Assembly (NCBI GenBank): GCA_016938175.1
Contig: JAFGVE010000038.1
Span: forward strand, 1 to 64,000
Direction of reading: 5' to 3'
DNA from: Campylobacterales bacterium
GTDB lineage: Bacteria > Campylobacterota > Campylobacteria > Campylobacterales > Sulfurimonadaceae
Length of the DNA stretch: 64,000 bases
The position numbers and the translations under genes were made by a program. Numbering within the stretch: the stretch's first letter is position 1; every line of letters starts with the position of its first letter. Below are positions 1-8,720 of the stretch, one piece after another. The notes below the pieces were generated by a model, which was not told where the DNA came from, did not search any database, and worked only from the letters and a program-made list of their open reading frames with translations.

Positions 1-1215
1 AGAAACTAAACCGTTAAGTACCCATACAGTATCAGCTGTAAGTGTTGTATTAGTTGTAATCTCACCTGATAGGTCTGCTTTAGGAGTTTCACCTAAAGCA
101 ATTGCTAAATCAGTAATTGTAGTGTCATAAGAGTTTGCAATTGCAGTAGCAACAAGTTGATTTGTAATTGTTGTTGTATTAGCAATATCTGTAAGTGTAA
201 CGATATCTCCAAGTGCAAGTACAGTTGTGATTTGCGTTGATGTTGCATTTACACTTTCTAAGATTTGTGTAACAGTTAAGACTCTAGGATTGTCTTCTGC
301 TCCATCAGCAGCTGTTTGTGCTTCAGCTTCTGTTACTACACCAGAGTTTGTTGTAATAACTGCTTTAATCTCTTCTAGTTGAGATTCTGTTACGAGTGCT
401 AACTCTGAACCTGTTAAAGTTGAAGTAGTAATCGCATTTTCAATTACAGTAACAGTATCTGAAGATGATGCCGCACCACCAAGAAGTGTACCATCAGTTT
501 TTGCTTTTGCTACAACGCTTGTAAATGATTTTGTTGCACCTGCATCGTTAGAAACTGCAACTGTTGCATCTGCAATTTGAGAGTATACTGTGCTAAAAGC
601 TTCTGTATTTGAAGTAGAAGTTCCTGCTGCAACATTTGCTTGTGCGAGTAGTTCTACAGATTTTTGTACACTTAAAGCAGCTTTAGTAATTGTTGCTGTA
701 ACAACTGGGTCTTTTAAAACGTCATCTACTGGAATATTGAGTGCAGCAGCAACAGCAGCTTTTGCATCAGCCTCAGTCTCACCATTGTCAATAAGAGCTT
801 GAACCATAGTTGTTAATGGAGAAACAACGATTGCAGATGCTCCACTGTAAGGAGCTTTCATAGTTCCTGTATATGGTTTGTTTGTATCAATATCAGTACC
901 ACCGTAAACGATTACTGGAGCAACATCATAGTTAGCATGTGTTTGATGTGCAGCAGTTACGTTTAAAGAAAATGTACCAGTTCCACTAGTAGTTGTTGTT
1001 GGCTCGCTTGCACTTTGACATACACCATCAAGGCTTAAGTCTAAACAAGCAGTACCTCCTGAGATATAACCATCAGCAGCAGTACCGCTAGTAGTAATTG
1101 ATGAAAGTGGTGTAGCAGTTGGCGTTGTTGAATCTCCGCCGCCTCCACAGGCACTAAACGAGACTAGTAATGAAGCAGCAATTGCGCTAGGGATGATTTT
1201 TTTAATCAATTTCAT
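1..1215 (-). CDS. Surface/periplasmic lipoprotein, 5' part (C-terminus beyond window)
   Basis: An open minus-strand frame runs from an ATG at 1215 to the left edge without a stop, giving 405 codons of a longer protein. The N-terminus has Lys residues, a hydrophobic core and the lipobox-like LVSFSAC followed by four glycines, so it should be exported and lipidated. The next part (AADGYISGGTACLDL, then TSGTGTFSLNV) looks like the small beta-sandwich that opens many bacterial surface lipoproteins, and VSPLTTMVQALIDNG is the usual segment after it. The rest is Thr/Ala/Val-rich with no catalytic motif. A TATACT -10 candidate lies at 1246-1251 on the minus strand. The function is unknown; an adhesin or surface protein is possible. 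Confidence 0.8.
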   Translation of the reverse strand, partial: MKLIKKIIPSAIAASLLVSFSACGGGGDSTTPTATPLSSITTSGTAADGYISGGTACLDLSLDGVCQSASEPTTTTSGTGTFSLNVTAAHQTHANYDVAPVIVYGGTDIDTNKPYTGTMKAPYSGASAIVVSPLTTMVQALIDNGETEADAKAAVAAALNIPVDDVLKDPVVTATITKAALSVQKSVELLAQANVAAGTSTSNTEAFSTVYSQIADATVAVSNDAGATKSFTSVVAKAKTDGTLLGGAASSSDTVTVIENAITTSTLTGSELALVTESQLEEIKAVITTNSGVVTEAEAQTAADGAEDNPRVLTVTQILESVNATSTQITTVLALGDIVTLTDIANTTTITNQLVATAIANSYDTTITDLAIALGETPKADLSGEITTNTTLTADTVWVLNGLVS

Positions 1216-1330
1216 AGTAGAAAACTCCGAATTAAATTTGTTGCAAGTATAAGAGGAGTTCATTACCAGAAAATTTCGCTTGAGTGACAATATGGAAACA
1301 TTCCTTACTCTAGTTTCAGAGCTTTAGAGA

Positions 1331-1336
1331 TATAAT
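1331..1336 (+). promoter_or_regulatory. -10 box for the desaturase-kinase-regulator run
   Basis: TATAAT lies 23 bases upstream of the ATG at 1360. No convincing -35 hexamer is seen, which is normal for sigma-70 promoters of Campylobacterota. It would drive the desaturase, the sensor kinase and the regulator together. Confidence 0.5.
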
Positions 1337-1359
1337 TTCACAAAAATTTTAGGTTGACA

Positions 1360-2352
1360 ATGGCTGAATCGAATAGATATCCGGATATTTTTCATGAGTT
1401 AAAAGAGAGTGTACGCAGTGCGGGGCTTTTAGAGAGAGTGCCTATTCGAGGTTCTTTTGAAATGATAGGAATTATGGTGAGTCTATTCCTCTTTTATACT
1501 TTGGTATATTTTTTCTCGGTCACTGGTATAAATGCCATATGGACGAGCTTTTTTTTAGGAATTTTTTTAACTATTATCTTTACACGTGCAGTTTTTGTCT
1601 CACATGATATTTTACATCTGCAGTATTTTAAAAACAAGACACTTTCATTTCGTCTTTCCTATCCTTTTGCAGCAATTATTCTCTCCAACAGCTCTTCATG
1701 GTGGGATTTTAAACACAATATAAATCACCATACATGGTGTAATGTTCCACAAAAAGATGAGGATATTTTAGCTTTTGATGGAGCTTTTACAAATAAACAA
1801 AAGGGTGACAAAAAGTGGTTACGTTCTTCTAAGTATTTAATATTTTGGGGCGCAATGTTTTTTATGTACCCAGCCTTTATTGTGCAATCATATAGTTTTG
1901 TAATTAAACGAAAAAAATGGAGCGAACTTACTTTAATGCTTCTGCATTGGCCTTTAATATGGGGATTTGTATTCTATTTTTTACCTTTTGAAAATGCTCT
2001 CATTCTCTTTGCAACACTCTATTTTATCCTCTCACCATGGCTAGCTTTTGGATTTATTACAAATCATCTTGGGTGTGAAGTGTTTGAAAAGGAGATTGGT
2101 GAGAAACTCTCTTGGCTTGAGCTACAGATGCGTACTTCACGTTCACTCAAAGGCGGCTGGTTTGTTCACTGGTTTTATGGAGGGCTTAACACTCAGGTTG
2201 AACACCATCTTTTCCCAAAAGCACCACGTTTTAATCTCTTAAAAGTCCAAAAGTTGACACGCGAATTTGCACAAAAGCATCAGCTTGATTATTTTGAAAC
2301 AACCCCATTTCAGGCATATGTTCAGATAAACAATGTACTCAAAAGGTATTAG
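1360..2352 (+). CDS. Fatty acid desaturase (membrane diiron type)
   Basis: The 330-residue membrane protein has the three histidine clusters of membrane fatty acid desaturases: HDILH, then HNINHH, then QVEHHLFP. The last box, with Gln in place of the first His, is typical of front-end and acyl-lipid desaturases. Hydrophobic segments flank the boxes as expected for a four-helix membrane enzyme that inserts a double bond into acyl chains using O2 and a reductant. I chose the ATG at 1360 because AGG lies 6 bases upstream; a TTG at 1354 would add two residues. The stop is 3 bases before the sensor kinase gene, so membrane unsaturation may be under control of the linked two-component pair (inference). 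Regiospecificity cannot be read. Confidence 0.88.
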   Translation: MAESNRYPDIFHELKESVRSAGLLERVPIRGSFEMIGIMVSLFLFYTLVYFFSVTGINAIWTSFFLGIFLTIIFTRAVFVSHDILHLQYFKNKTLSFRLSYPFAAIILSNSSSWWDFKHNINHHTWCNVPQKDEDILAFDGAFTNKQKGDKKWLRSSKYLIFWGAMFFMYPAFIVQSYSFVIKRKKWSELTLMLLHWPLIWGFVFYFLPFENALILFATLYFILSPWLAFGFITNHLGCEVFEKEIGEKLSWLELQMRTSRSLKGGWFVHWFYGGLNTQVEHHLFPKAPRFNLLKVQKLTREFAQKHQLDYFETTPFQAYVQINNVLKRY

Positions 2353-2355
2353 GAG

Positions 2356-4182
2356 ATGCGTATTTTCTTTCTGCTGAGTGTTCTATTCCTTAATACAGTT
2401 TTTTCCCAAGAATTAGAGAAGGTTAGGGTACAGTTACAGTGGAAACATCAGTTTGAATTTGCTGGTTTTTATGCAGCAAAAGAGTTAGGGTACTATCAAG
2501 AAGTTGGTTTGGATGTAGAACTCATCGAGTATAGAAGTGATGAAGGGATTGTTCCTATAATTTTAAATAAAAAAGCCGAGTATGGTGTAGGATATTCGTC
2601 CGTAATTGCTGATTTTTGTAATGGCAAGCCTATAGTAATGCTTGCAAACTTTTTTAAGCACTCTCCACTTGTGTTGGTTGTTCAAAAAGAGATTACAACC
2701 CCTGCAGACCTAAAGGGAAAAACTATTATGGGGCTCTCAGATGGTATTGATGGAATTACGCTAATCAATATGTTAGGAAAGTTTGGAATTGATTCAAATG
2801 ATTATAAAAACATTCCTACGGACTTTAAAATAGAGAAGTTTGCAAAGAAAGAAGTCGATGCCATGAGTGTATTTACAACGAATGAAATCTATGAACTTGC
2901 TAAGGAAGGTATCGCTTATAATGTTTTTAATCCATCACTTTTTGGTCAGGAGTATTATGATTGTAATCTATTTACATCAAAAGAAGAAGTTTTAGCACAT
3001 CCGGCAAGAGCCAATGCTCTTAGACAAGCGACAATTAGAGGGTGGCAATATGCTATGAGTCACCAAGAAGAACTCACTGAACTTATAATGAAAAAGTACA
3101 ATACGCAGGCTAAGACAAAAGAGGCACTGCTTTTTGAAGCAAAACAGATTGAGAGTGTCTTGTTAGCAAACATATATCCTATAGGTTCTATAGATGCCCA
3201 GCGTTTAAGAATGATGGCGAATGAGTTTAAGCAGGCAGGTTTTATAAACTCAAATGTAGAGAAGGATATTTCAGAGTTTTTGTTTGAACCAACTCTTTTC
3301 TCTTTTGATACATCAGCTGCAAAAAGCTTTGTGCATTTAATAGATCCAAGTTATATCTGGCAGATCATTGCACTTTTAGCTATAGGTCTTGTTCTTGTTT
3401 TATGGAGAAATCATATAGCAAAGAAGTTAAACGTAGAGTTACAAGAGAAGATGAAAGTGGCACTTGAAGAAGCTAGAGAAAAAGATAAAATGCTTTTTCA
3501 TCAAAATAAACTTGCTTCTATGGGAGAGATGATGCAAAATATTGCGCATCAATGGCGACAACCGCTCTCAGAAGTAAACTCTGCCGTATTGGTTATTGAT
3601 GATATTCTTGAGAGTAAAGGCGTGAAGGATGAGATGCTAGAAGAGAAGCTGTTTGAAATAGAGAAGTTGACAAATTATATGTCTAAAACTATTTCTGATT
3701 TTAAAGAGTTTTACAGTCCCGGAAAATATAAAAAGCTTTTTATCCTACAAGAACTTATTCAAGAGGCACTGATAATTGTTCAAGGTACACTCAAAGAGAA
3801 AAATATCTTCGTTTTTTTTGAAGATAGACGACAGTTTAAATGTTATAGTTATAAAAATGAGCTACAACAGGTACTTGTGATTATTTTAAATAATGCTATT
3901 GAAGCATTTGAAAAAAGTAGAAAAAAAGAGAAGAATATTAGCATCAATATTGATGAAAGAAGTAGTGAATTTGTCATTAGTATATGTGATGAGGCTGGTG
4001 GTATAAACGAAGAAATTTTAGAGAAAATTTTTGAACCTTACTTTACGACAAAGCACATGGCACAAGGCACAGGTTTGGGACTTTATATTGCTAAACTTAT
4101 AGTCGAAGAGAGTGTTAAAGGAACTTTGGAAGTTAAAAATGTAGGTCAAGGTGCCTGCTTTAGTATTTATTTAAGGAAATAG
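2356..4182 (+). CDS. Sensor histidine kinase with NMT1/THI5-like periplasmic binding domain
   Basis: 608 residues. A signal peptide (about 1-17) is followed by an NMT1/SsuA-type substrate-binding domain (about 20-300) opening with VQLQWKHQFEFAGFYAAK, as in thiamine-precursor and sulfonate binding proteins. One membrane helix lies at about 334-351. The kinase core has the dimerisation motif MGEMMQNIAHQWRQPL with phospho-acceptor His398. The ATPase domain shows CDEAGG, IFEPYFTTK and GTGLGLY. A small ligand is probably sensed directly in the periplasm. AAAGG lies about 9 bases before the ATG. It forms an operon with the desaturase upstream and the regulator downstream. The ligand is unknown. Confidence 0.88.
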   Translation: MRIFFLLSVLFLNTVFSQELEKVRVQLQWKHQFEFAGFYAAKELGYYQEVGLDVELIEYRSDEGIVPIILNKKAEYGVGYSSVIADFCNGKPIVMLANFFKHSPLVLVVQKEITTPADLKGKTIMGLSDGIDGITLINMLGKFGIDSNDYKNIPTDFKIEKFAKKEVDAMSVFTTNEIYELAKEGIAYNVFNPSLFGQEYYDCNLFTSKEEVLAHPARANALRQATIRGWQYAMSHQEELTELIMKKYNTQAKTKEALLFEAKQIESVLLANIYPIGSIDAQRLRMMANEFKQAGFINSNVEKDISEFLFEPTLFSFDTSAAKSFVHLIDPSYIWQIIALLAIGLVLVLWRNHIAKKLNVELQEKMKVALEEAREKDKMLFHQNKLASMGEMMQNIAHQWRQPLSEVNSAVLVIDDILESKGVKDEMLEEKLFEIEKLTNYMSKTISDFKEFYSPGKYKKLFILQELIQEALIIVQGTLKEKNIFVFFEDRRQFKCYSYKNELQQVLVIILNNAIEAFEKSRKKEKNISINIDERSSEFVISICDEAGGINEEILEKIFEPYFTTKHMAQGTGLGLYIAKLIVEESVKGTLEVKNVGQGACFSIYLRK

Positions 4183-4184
4183 TT

Positions 4185-4874
4185 ATGCAGAGTGAAAAAC
4201 AGCCTTTTAAAATATTATATGTTGAAGATGAAGAAGCTATTCGAGAAAACTATACGCTCTATTTAAAAAAATATTTTGCACACGTTTATACAGCGGGTGA
4301 TGGTGAAGAAGCATATAAAGTGTACAGGGATAAAAAGCCTGAATTAATGCTTGTTGATATCAATATTCCTAAAATGAACGGTTTGGAATTAGTAAGAAAA
4401 ATACGTCAAAATGATAGAGCGACAAAAATTATTGTATTGACAGCACATGCTGACGTAAACTATCTTCTTGATGCGACAGAACTTATGCTTACAAAATATC
4501 TTGTCAAACCAATCACGAGAAGTGTATTAAAAGATGCACTTAATATTGCCATAGAAGATATGACAAACTTTAACGTCTCTTCAAACCTTATTATTCCTTT
4601 AAAAGAGAATTTTTCGTTCAACATTGAAACTCGTGAACTTTTCGCTTCTGGTGTAAAAATTACTCTGACAAACCAAGAGATGCAGATGCTTACACTTTTT
4701 TTACTTAATCAAAATCGTACAATGTCCTATGAAGAGATTATTTACGAACTTTGGGATGAGTATAGTGAGAGTAAAGTAAGCTCAATTAAGACTCTTATTA
4801 AAAAATTGAGACAGAAACTTCCACAGGGAACTATTGAGAATGTTTTTGCTGTGGGTTATAAGGTAAATGTATAA
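4185..4874 (+). CDS. OmpR-type response regulator
   Basis: 229 residues, starting 2 bases after the kinase stop. The receiver domain (about 8-125) has YVEDEE, the phospho-acceptor Asp58 in LVDINIPKMNG, and the conserved Lys in YLVKPI. The C-terminal part (about 135-229) is a winged-helix Trans_reg_C domain (KVSSIKTLIKKLRQKL, then a VGYKV ending). It is the evident partner of the SBP-domain kinase upstream. Targets cannot be read from sequence; the desaturase in the same run is a reasonable candidate. Confidence 0.88.
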   Translation: MQSEKQPFKILYVEDEEAIRENYTLYLKKYFAHVYTAGDGEEAYKVYRDKKPELMLVDINIPKMNGLELVRKIRQNDRATKIIVLTAHADVNYLLDATELMLTKYLVKPITRSVLKDALNIAIEDMTNFNVSSNLIIPLKENFSFNIETRELFASGVKITLTNQEMQMLTLFLLNQNRTMSYEEIIYELWDEYSESKVSSIKTLIKKLRQKLPQGTIENVFAVGYKVNV

Positions 4875-4938
4875 GAATTAATGCAATTTAAATAGCATTT
4901 TGGATAGAATGGCGACCATTATAACAACTGGAGAACTT

Positions 4939-5859
4939 ATGGACGCTGCCAAATATATTTGGATGAATGGAGAGTTTGTAGCTTGGGATGACGCTAAGGT
5001 ACATGTACTTTCACACACTATTCACTACGGAAACGGAGTAATAGAGGGAACAAAGGCGTATAAAACTGCAAAAGGGTACGCTATTTTTAGGCTGAATGAT
5101 CATACCAAAAGACTTAAAGAGTCTGGAAAAATGACCTTATTAAACATTCCGTATAGTGTAGAAGAGATGAATCAAGCACAGATTGATCTTATTAAGAAAA
5201 ATGAGTTTACAGGTGATAATGTTTACCTGAGACCGTTTGCATTTTTAGGTTATGGTGTTATGGGAGTGTATCACAAAAATGCTCCAGTTGAAACTGTAAT
5301 GGCTGCTTGGGAGTGGGGTGCATATCTTGGCGAAGAGGGATTACAAAAAGGTATAAAACTTAAAATTGCCTCTATGACAAGACCTGCAAATACTTCAAAC
5401 ATGGGTAAAGCAAAAGCTACTGCAAACTACCTAAACTCACAAATGGCAAAATATGAAGCTATTGACTGTGGGTATGATGAAGCGCTACTACTTGATGATC
5501 AAGGGTATGTTGCAGAAGCTTCAGGTGCAAGTTTTTTTATGGTTGCAAACGGAGTACTTGTAACACCTCCAAGTGACAATGCACTTGTGTCAATTACACA
5601 AAAAACAGTTATAGAAATAGCTGAAGATATGGGTATAAAGGTTGAACGTCGTCGTATCTCTCGTGAAGAGGTTTACATTGCTGATGAGGCATTTTTAACT
5701 GGAACAGCAGCAGAAATCACTCCTGTACGTATGGTTGATGCAAGAGAGATAGGCTGTGGTTCACGTGGAGAGATTACAGAAAAACTTCAAAGTACATACT
5801 TTGATATAGTTTTTGGTAGAAACCCAAAATATGAGCACTACTTAACATATATAGATTAA
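4939..5859 (+). CDS. ilvE: Branched-chain amino acid aminotransferase
   Basis: The PLP fold-type IV enzyme catalyses the last step of valine, leucine and isoleucine synthesis. KAKATANYLNSQ aligns with the PLP-lysine segment of IlvE, and GYVAEASGASFFMV matches the conserved cofactor-phosphate region. The N-terminal YIWMNGEFVAWDDAKVHVL and HYGNGVIEGTKAY are also typical. I chose the ATG at 4939, giving 306 residues (normal for IlvE), because GGAGA lies 4 bases upstream. A TTG at 4900 would add 13 residues with no homologous character. Confidence 0.93.
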   Translation: MDAAKYIWMNGEFVAWDDAKVHVLSHTIHYGNGVIEGTKAYKTAKGYAIFRLNDHTKRLKESGKMTLLNIPYSVEEMNQAQIDLIKKNEFTGDNVYLRPFAFLGYGVMGVYHKNAPVETVMAAWEWGAYLGEEGLQKGIKLKIASMTRPANTSNMGKAKATANYLNSQMAKYEAIDCGYDEALLLDDQGYVAEASGASFFMVANGVLVTPPSDNALVSITQKTVIEIAEDMGIKVERRRISREEVYIADEAFLTGTAAEITPVRMVDAREIGCGSRGEITEKLQSTYFDIVFGRNPKYEHYLTYID

Positions 5860-5885
5860 TAAAAAAAGAATAAGGACTAAAGATT

Positions 5886-6968
5886 ATGGCATCAGATATG
5901 AATGATTATTTCAACAAAAAAAAGAGTGAAAACGGTGGAGGGTATCAAAAACCTTCTGGCGGTTCAGGTGGACCAAAAGGACCTCAAATACCTAAGATAG
6001 AGTTTAACATGGGTGGAAAGTCTGGTTTTATTTATTTTATTGTTGCTGTAGTTATTCTACTTGTGCTAGCAAAACCTTTTACAATTATTGAAGAGGGGCA
6101 ACGTGGTATTTTAAGTACGAATGGTAAGTATCAAGACCAAGCATTACTTCCAGGTCTACACTTCATCATTCCACTTATTCAAAAAGTATATGTTGTAGAT
6201 ACGAAAGTTCGTATTATTAACTATGCGACACGTATAGAAGCAAATAGTGGAAGTTCAGGAATTTTAACAAAACCAGCTGTTACAGTTCTTGATAAGCGTT
6301 CACTTCCTGTTGGAATAGAACTTACTGTTCAATATAGATTGAACTCACAATTTGCGGCTCAAACAATTTCTAACTGGGGATTTAGTTGGGAAGATAAGAT
6401 TATTAACCCTGTTGTCCGTGATGTTGTTCGTAATGTAATCGGAAAGTACGATGCAGAAGCACTTACACAAATGCGTAATGAGTTAGGAAAAGAGATTGAA
6501 GCAGCTATTAGTGAAAAGGTAAATAATCTGAAAAATTCGCCTGCAGTACTACAGTCAGTGCAGCTTCGTGACATTATTTTACCTGCGAAAGTAAAAGAGC
6601 AAATTGAACGTGTTCAAATTGCCAAACAGGAAGTACAAAAAGCTGAACAAGATGTACAGCGTGTAAAACAAGAAGCACTTAAACGTGCAGCTGAGGCACA
6701 GGGTGTTGCAGAGCAAGCACGTATTGAAGCGCAAGGTAAAGCAGATGCCGTAACAATTGAGGCAAATGCACAAGCTAAAGCAAATATTTTGATAGCAAAA
6801 TCTTTGAGTGATAAACTTTTACAACTTGAGCAAATTAAGGTTCAAGGTCAGTTCAATGATGCACTTCGTGAGAATAAGGACGCAAAAATTTTCCTAACTC
6901 CTGGTGGTTCAACTCCAAATATTTGGGTTGATACGAAAGATATTAAAAAAAGAACTTCGGCTAACTAA
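5886..6968 (+). CDS. SPFH/band-7 (prohibitin-like) membrane protein
   Basis: 360 residues. A Gly/Pro/Lys-rich cytoplasmic N-terminus (1-45) is followed by one membrane helix (about 48-66), a band-7 domain opening with IEEGQRGILSTNGKY and PGLHFIIPLIQKV, and then a long Lys/Gln/Ala-rich coiled coil (about 235-300). This is the layout of prohibitins and HflK/HflC, which form large membrane-anchored rings and restrain proteases such as FtsH. No protease partner lies next to it. The TAA shares its last base with the ATG of hisIE. Confidence 0.85.
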   Translation: MASDMNDYFNKKKSENGGGYQKPSGGSGGPKGPQIPKIEFNMGGKSGFIYFIVAVVILLVLAKPFTIIEEGQRGILSTNGKYQDQALLPGLHFIIPLIQKVYVVDTKVRIINYATRIEANSGSSGILTKPAVTVLDKRSLPVGIELTVQYRLNSQFAAQTISNWGFSWEDKIINPVVRDVVRNVIGKYDAEALTQMRNELGKEIEAAISEKVNNLKNSPAVLQSVQLRDIILPAKVKEQIERVQIAKQEVQKAEQDVQRVKQEALKRAAEAQGVAEQARIEAQGKADAVTIEANAQAKANILIAKSLSDKLLQLEQIKVQGQFNDALRENKDAKIFLTPGGSTPNIWVDTKDIKKRTSAN

Positions 6969-7651
6969 TGAGCTTTGAAGCACTCAGTAGAGTAGATTGG
7001 GAGAAGTCTGAACTTCTTCCTGTAATTGTTCAAGAGGTAGGAACAAATGAGATTCTCATGATGGCCTACATGAACAAAGAAGCACTTCAGCTCTCTTTAG
7101 AGACAAAAATAGCACACTACTTCTCACGCTCTAAACAGCGCATATGGAAAAAGGGAGAGTCTAGTGGGCATACGCAAACTATTCACTCTTTTAATATTGA
7201 TTGCGATAACGACACGCTACTTATTAAAGTGACACAAGAGGGTGTGGCTTGCCATACTGGTAGAAAATCTTGTTTTTTTACAGAGCTTGAGAGTGGTGCT
7301 ACTACTAGCGATGTAGAAGTAGACACAACTGTTGCTTATGGTGTTATAGATACACTCTACCATACAATTCAAGAGCGTAAAAATGCTGATCCATCTTCTT
7401 CCTGGACAGCAAAGCTTATGAGTAAGGGTGAAAACACTATCTTAAAAAAAGTTGTCGAAGAGGCAGGGGAGTTTAGCTTTGCCTACAAAGATAATGATGA
7501 AGATGAGATGATATATGAAGCGGCTGATTTAACATACCACATGTTAGTAGCACTTGCTGTTAAAAACATCTCTCCAGATAGAATTAAACAAGAACTTGCA
7601 CGAAGATTTGGCATGAGCGGAATCGCAGAGAAAAACGCAAGAGAGAAGTAA
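6968..7651 (+). CDS. hisI: Bifunctional phosphoribosyl-AMP cyclohydrolase / phosphoribosyl-ATP pyrophosphatase
   Basis: HisIE fusion of 227 residues catalysing steps 2 and 3 of histidine synthesis. The HisI half (about 1-115) has MMAYMNKEALQLSLET, AHYFSRSK, KGESSGHTQ and the zinc/substrate residues in DCDNDTLL and CHTGRKSC. The HisE half (about 125-225) has the MazG-like helical motif KVVEEAGEFSFAYKD and EAADLTYHMLVAL. It overlaps the band-7 gene by one base and the next membrane-protein gene by one base, so the three are probably co-transcribed. No other his gene lies nearby. Confidence 0.95.
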   Translation: MSFEALSRVDWEKSELLPVIVQEVGTNEILMMAYMNKEALQLSLETKIAHYFSRSKQRIWKKGESSGHTQTIHSFNIDCDNDTLLIKVTQEGVACHTGRKSCFFTELESGATTSDVEVDTTVAYGVIDTLYHTIQERKNADPSSSWTAKLMSKGENTILKKVVEEAGEFSFAYKDNDEDEMIYEAADLTYHMLVALAVKNISPDRIKQELARRFGMSGIAEKNAREK

Positions 7652-8163
7652 TGAATGCAAAAATAGCCGCATTTATAGATGGACTCATAAGCTATGATTA
7701 CATTCTATTTATAGGCTCATTTGTTTTTTTTATACTATTTATTATTCTAACAATTCTTTTAAGAAAAAAAATCACACTTGCTTTACTTTTTTTATTCCTC
7801 GGATTCACTACACTTTTTTTAGGACCGACAGTAGGTTATGTAAAGATGCATAAATATCTTTTTAAAAATAGTGTTATTTTGGAGAGTCAGAAAAAACTCT
7901 CTTTTACTGAGACTGTAGTTGTGAAGGGACGTGTTATTAATGAATCAAACTATGATTTTAAAAACTGTAAAGTTACTGCAAGTGCTTATAAAGTTACAAA
8001 AAATGAGTATAAGAATTTTTTATTAAAATTAAAGCCATTTAAAAAAAGGTCGATGCTAACCACTGAGATACCAAAGGGTGGCTCATATGATTTTAAGCTC
8101 TTTATAGAGCCTTTTACTTATTCAAAAGAGTATAACATCTCATTGGAGGCGGACTGTCAATGA
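7651..8163 (+). CDS. DUF2393-like membrane protein, copy 1
   Basis: 170 residues with two N-terminal membrane helices (about 18-38 and 43-65) and a C-terminal extracytoplasmic beta domain (about 85-170) that includes VVVKGRVINESNYDFKNC. The layout fits the DUF2393 family of Campylobacterota, assigned from memory of the family rather than a search. Function is unknown. It is coupled to hisIE (TAATG) and overlaps the second copy by 4 bases. Confidence 0.6.
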   Translation: MNAKIAAFIDGLISYDYILFIGSFVFFILFIILTILLRKKITLALLFLFLGFTTLFLGPTVGYVKMHKYLFKNSVILESQKKLSFTETVVVKGRVINESNYDFKNCKVTASAYKVTKNEYKNFLLKLKPFKKRSMLTTEIPKGGSYDFKLFIEPFTYSKEYNISLEADCQ

Positions 8164-8705
8164 CACTTTTCAACTACTGGCATTATATTGTTTTCGGTGT
8201 AATTTTTCTTATCTTTTTAGGAGGAGTTTACAGTGCCTTTAGACAGCAGTCTACTAAGTTGCGTTATGGAACACTATTTAGTACCATACTTATTTCTGTT
8301 TTCTTAGCAGCTTTTTCTATTCTTGTCGTGGATAAATATACAAAGAAAGTTACTCTTTATAAAATGGAAAATAAACGAATTCTCTCTATAGAAAAGATTA
8401 TCTATACTGGTATAGTTAAAAATGAGGGAAAACATGAAATTGGCAAAGTAACATTTGAAATTAAACTTGTCAATCAAGGACATGCTACTGGGAATGTTAA
8501 AGGTGGTAGTTTTTATAAAGCAAGCGGTTTTTTGGATTTTTTTACGGGTGGATATAATTTAAATCTTAAGCCACAGTCTGTGACTAAAGAGTTTGTTGTT
8601 GCAAAAAATTTAAAGCCTGGCGAAGCAAAAGCATTCCGTGTTTACTTTGATTATCCACCATACTTTAGAAGTACCTCACAATTTGCTAAAGTATATGCTC
8701 ATTAA
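8160..8705 (+). CDS. DUF2393-like membrane protein, copy 2
   Basis: 181 residues with the same architecture as the preceding gene: two N-terminal membrane helices (about 8-25 and 38-58), then a beta-rich extracytoplasmic domain with YTGIVKNEGKHEIGKV in the place of the VKGRVINESNYDF segment of copy 1. The ATG lies inside the end of the upstream gene (ATGA overlap), so translation is coupled. The pair looks like a tandem duplication whose products may work together. Function is unknown. Confidence 0.6.
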   Translation: MTLFNYWHYIVFGVIFLIFLGGVYSAFRQQSTKLRYGTLFSTILISVFLAAFSILVVDKYTKKVTLYKMENKRILSIEKIIYTGIVKNEGKHEIGKVTFEIKLVNQGHATGNVKGGSFYKASGFLDFFTGGYNLNLKPQSVTKEFVVAKNLKPGEAKAFRVYFDYPPYFRSTSQFAKVYAH

Positions 8706-8720
8706 AAAAAAAGGACTTTC

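Noticed and set aside
590-802. Short plus-strand frame near the left edge
   Set aside because: Antisense to the lipoprotein gene, whose frame is open from 1215 to the edge and starts with a proper lipobox signal.
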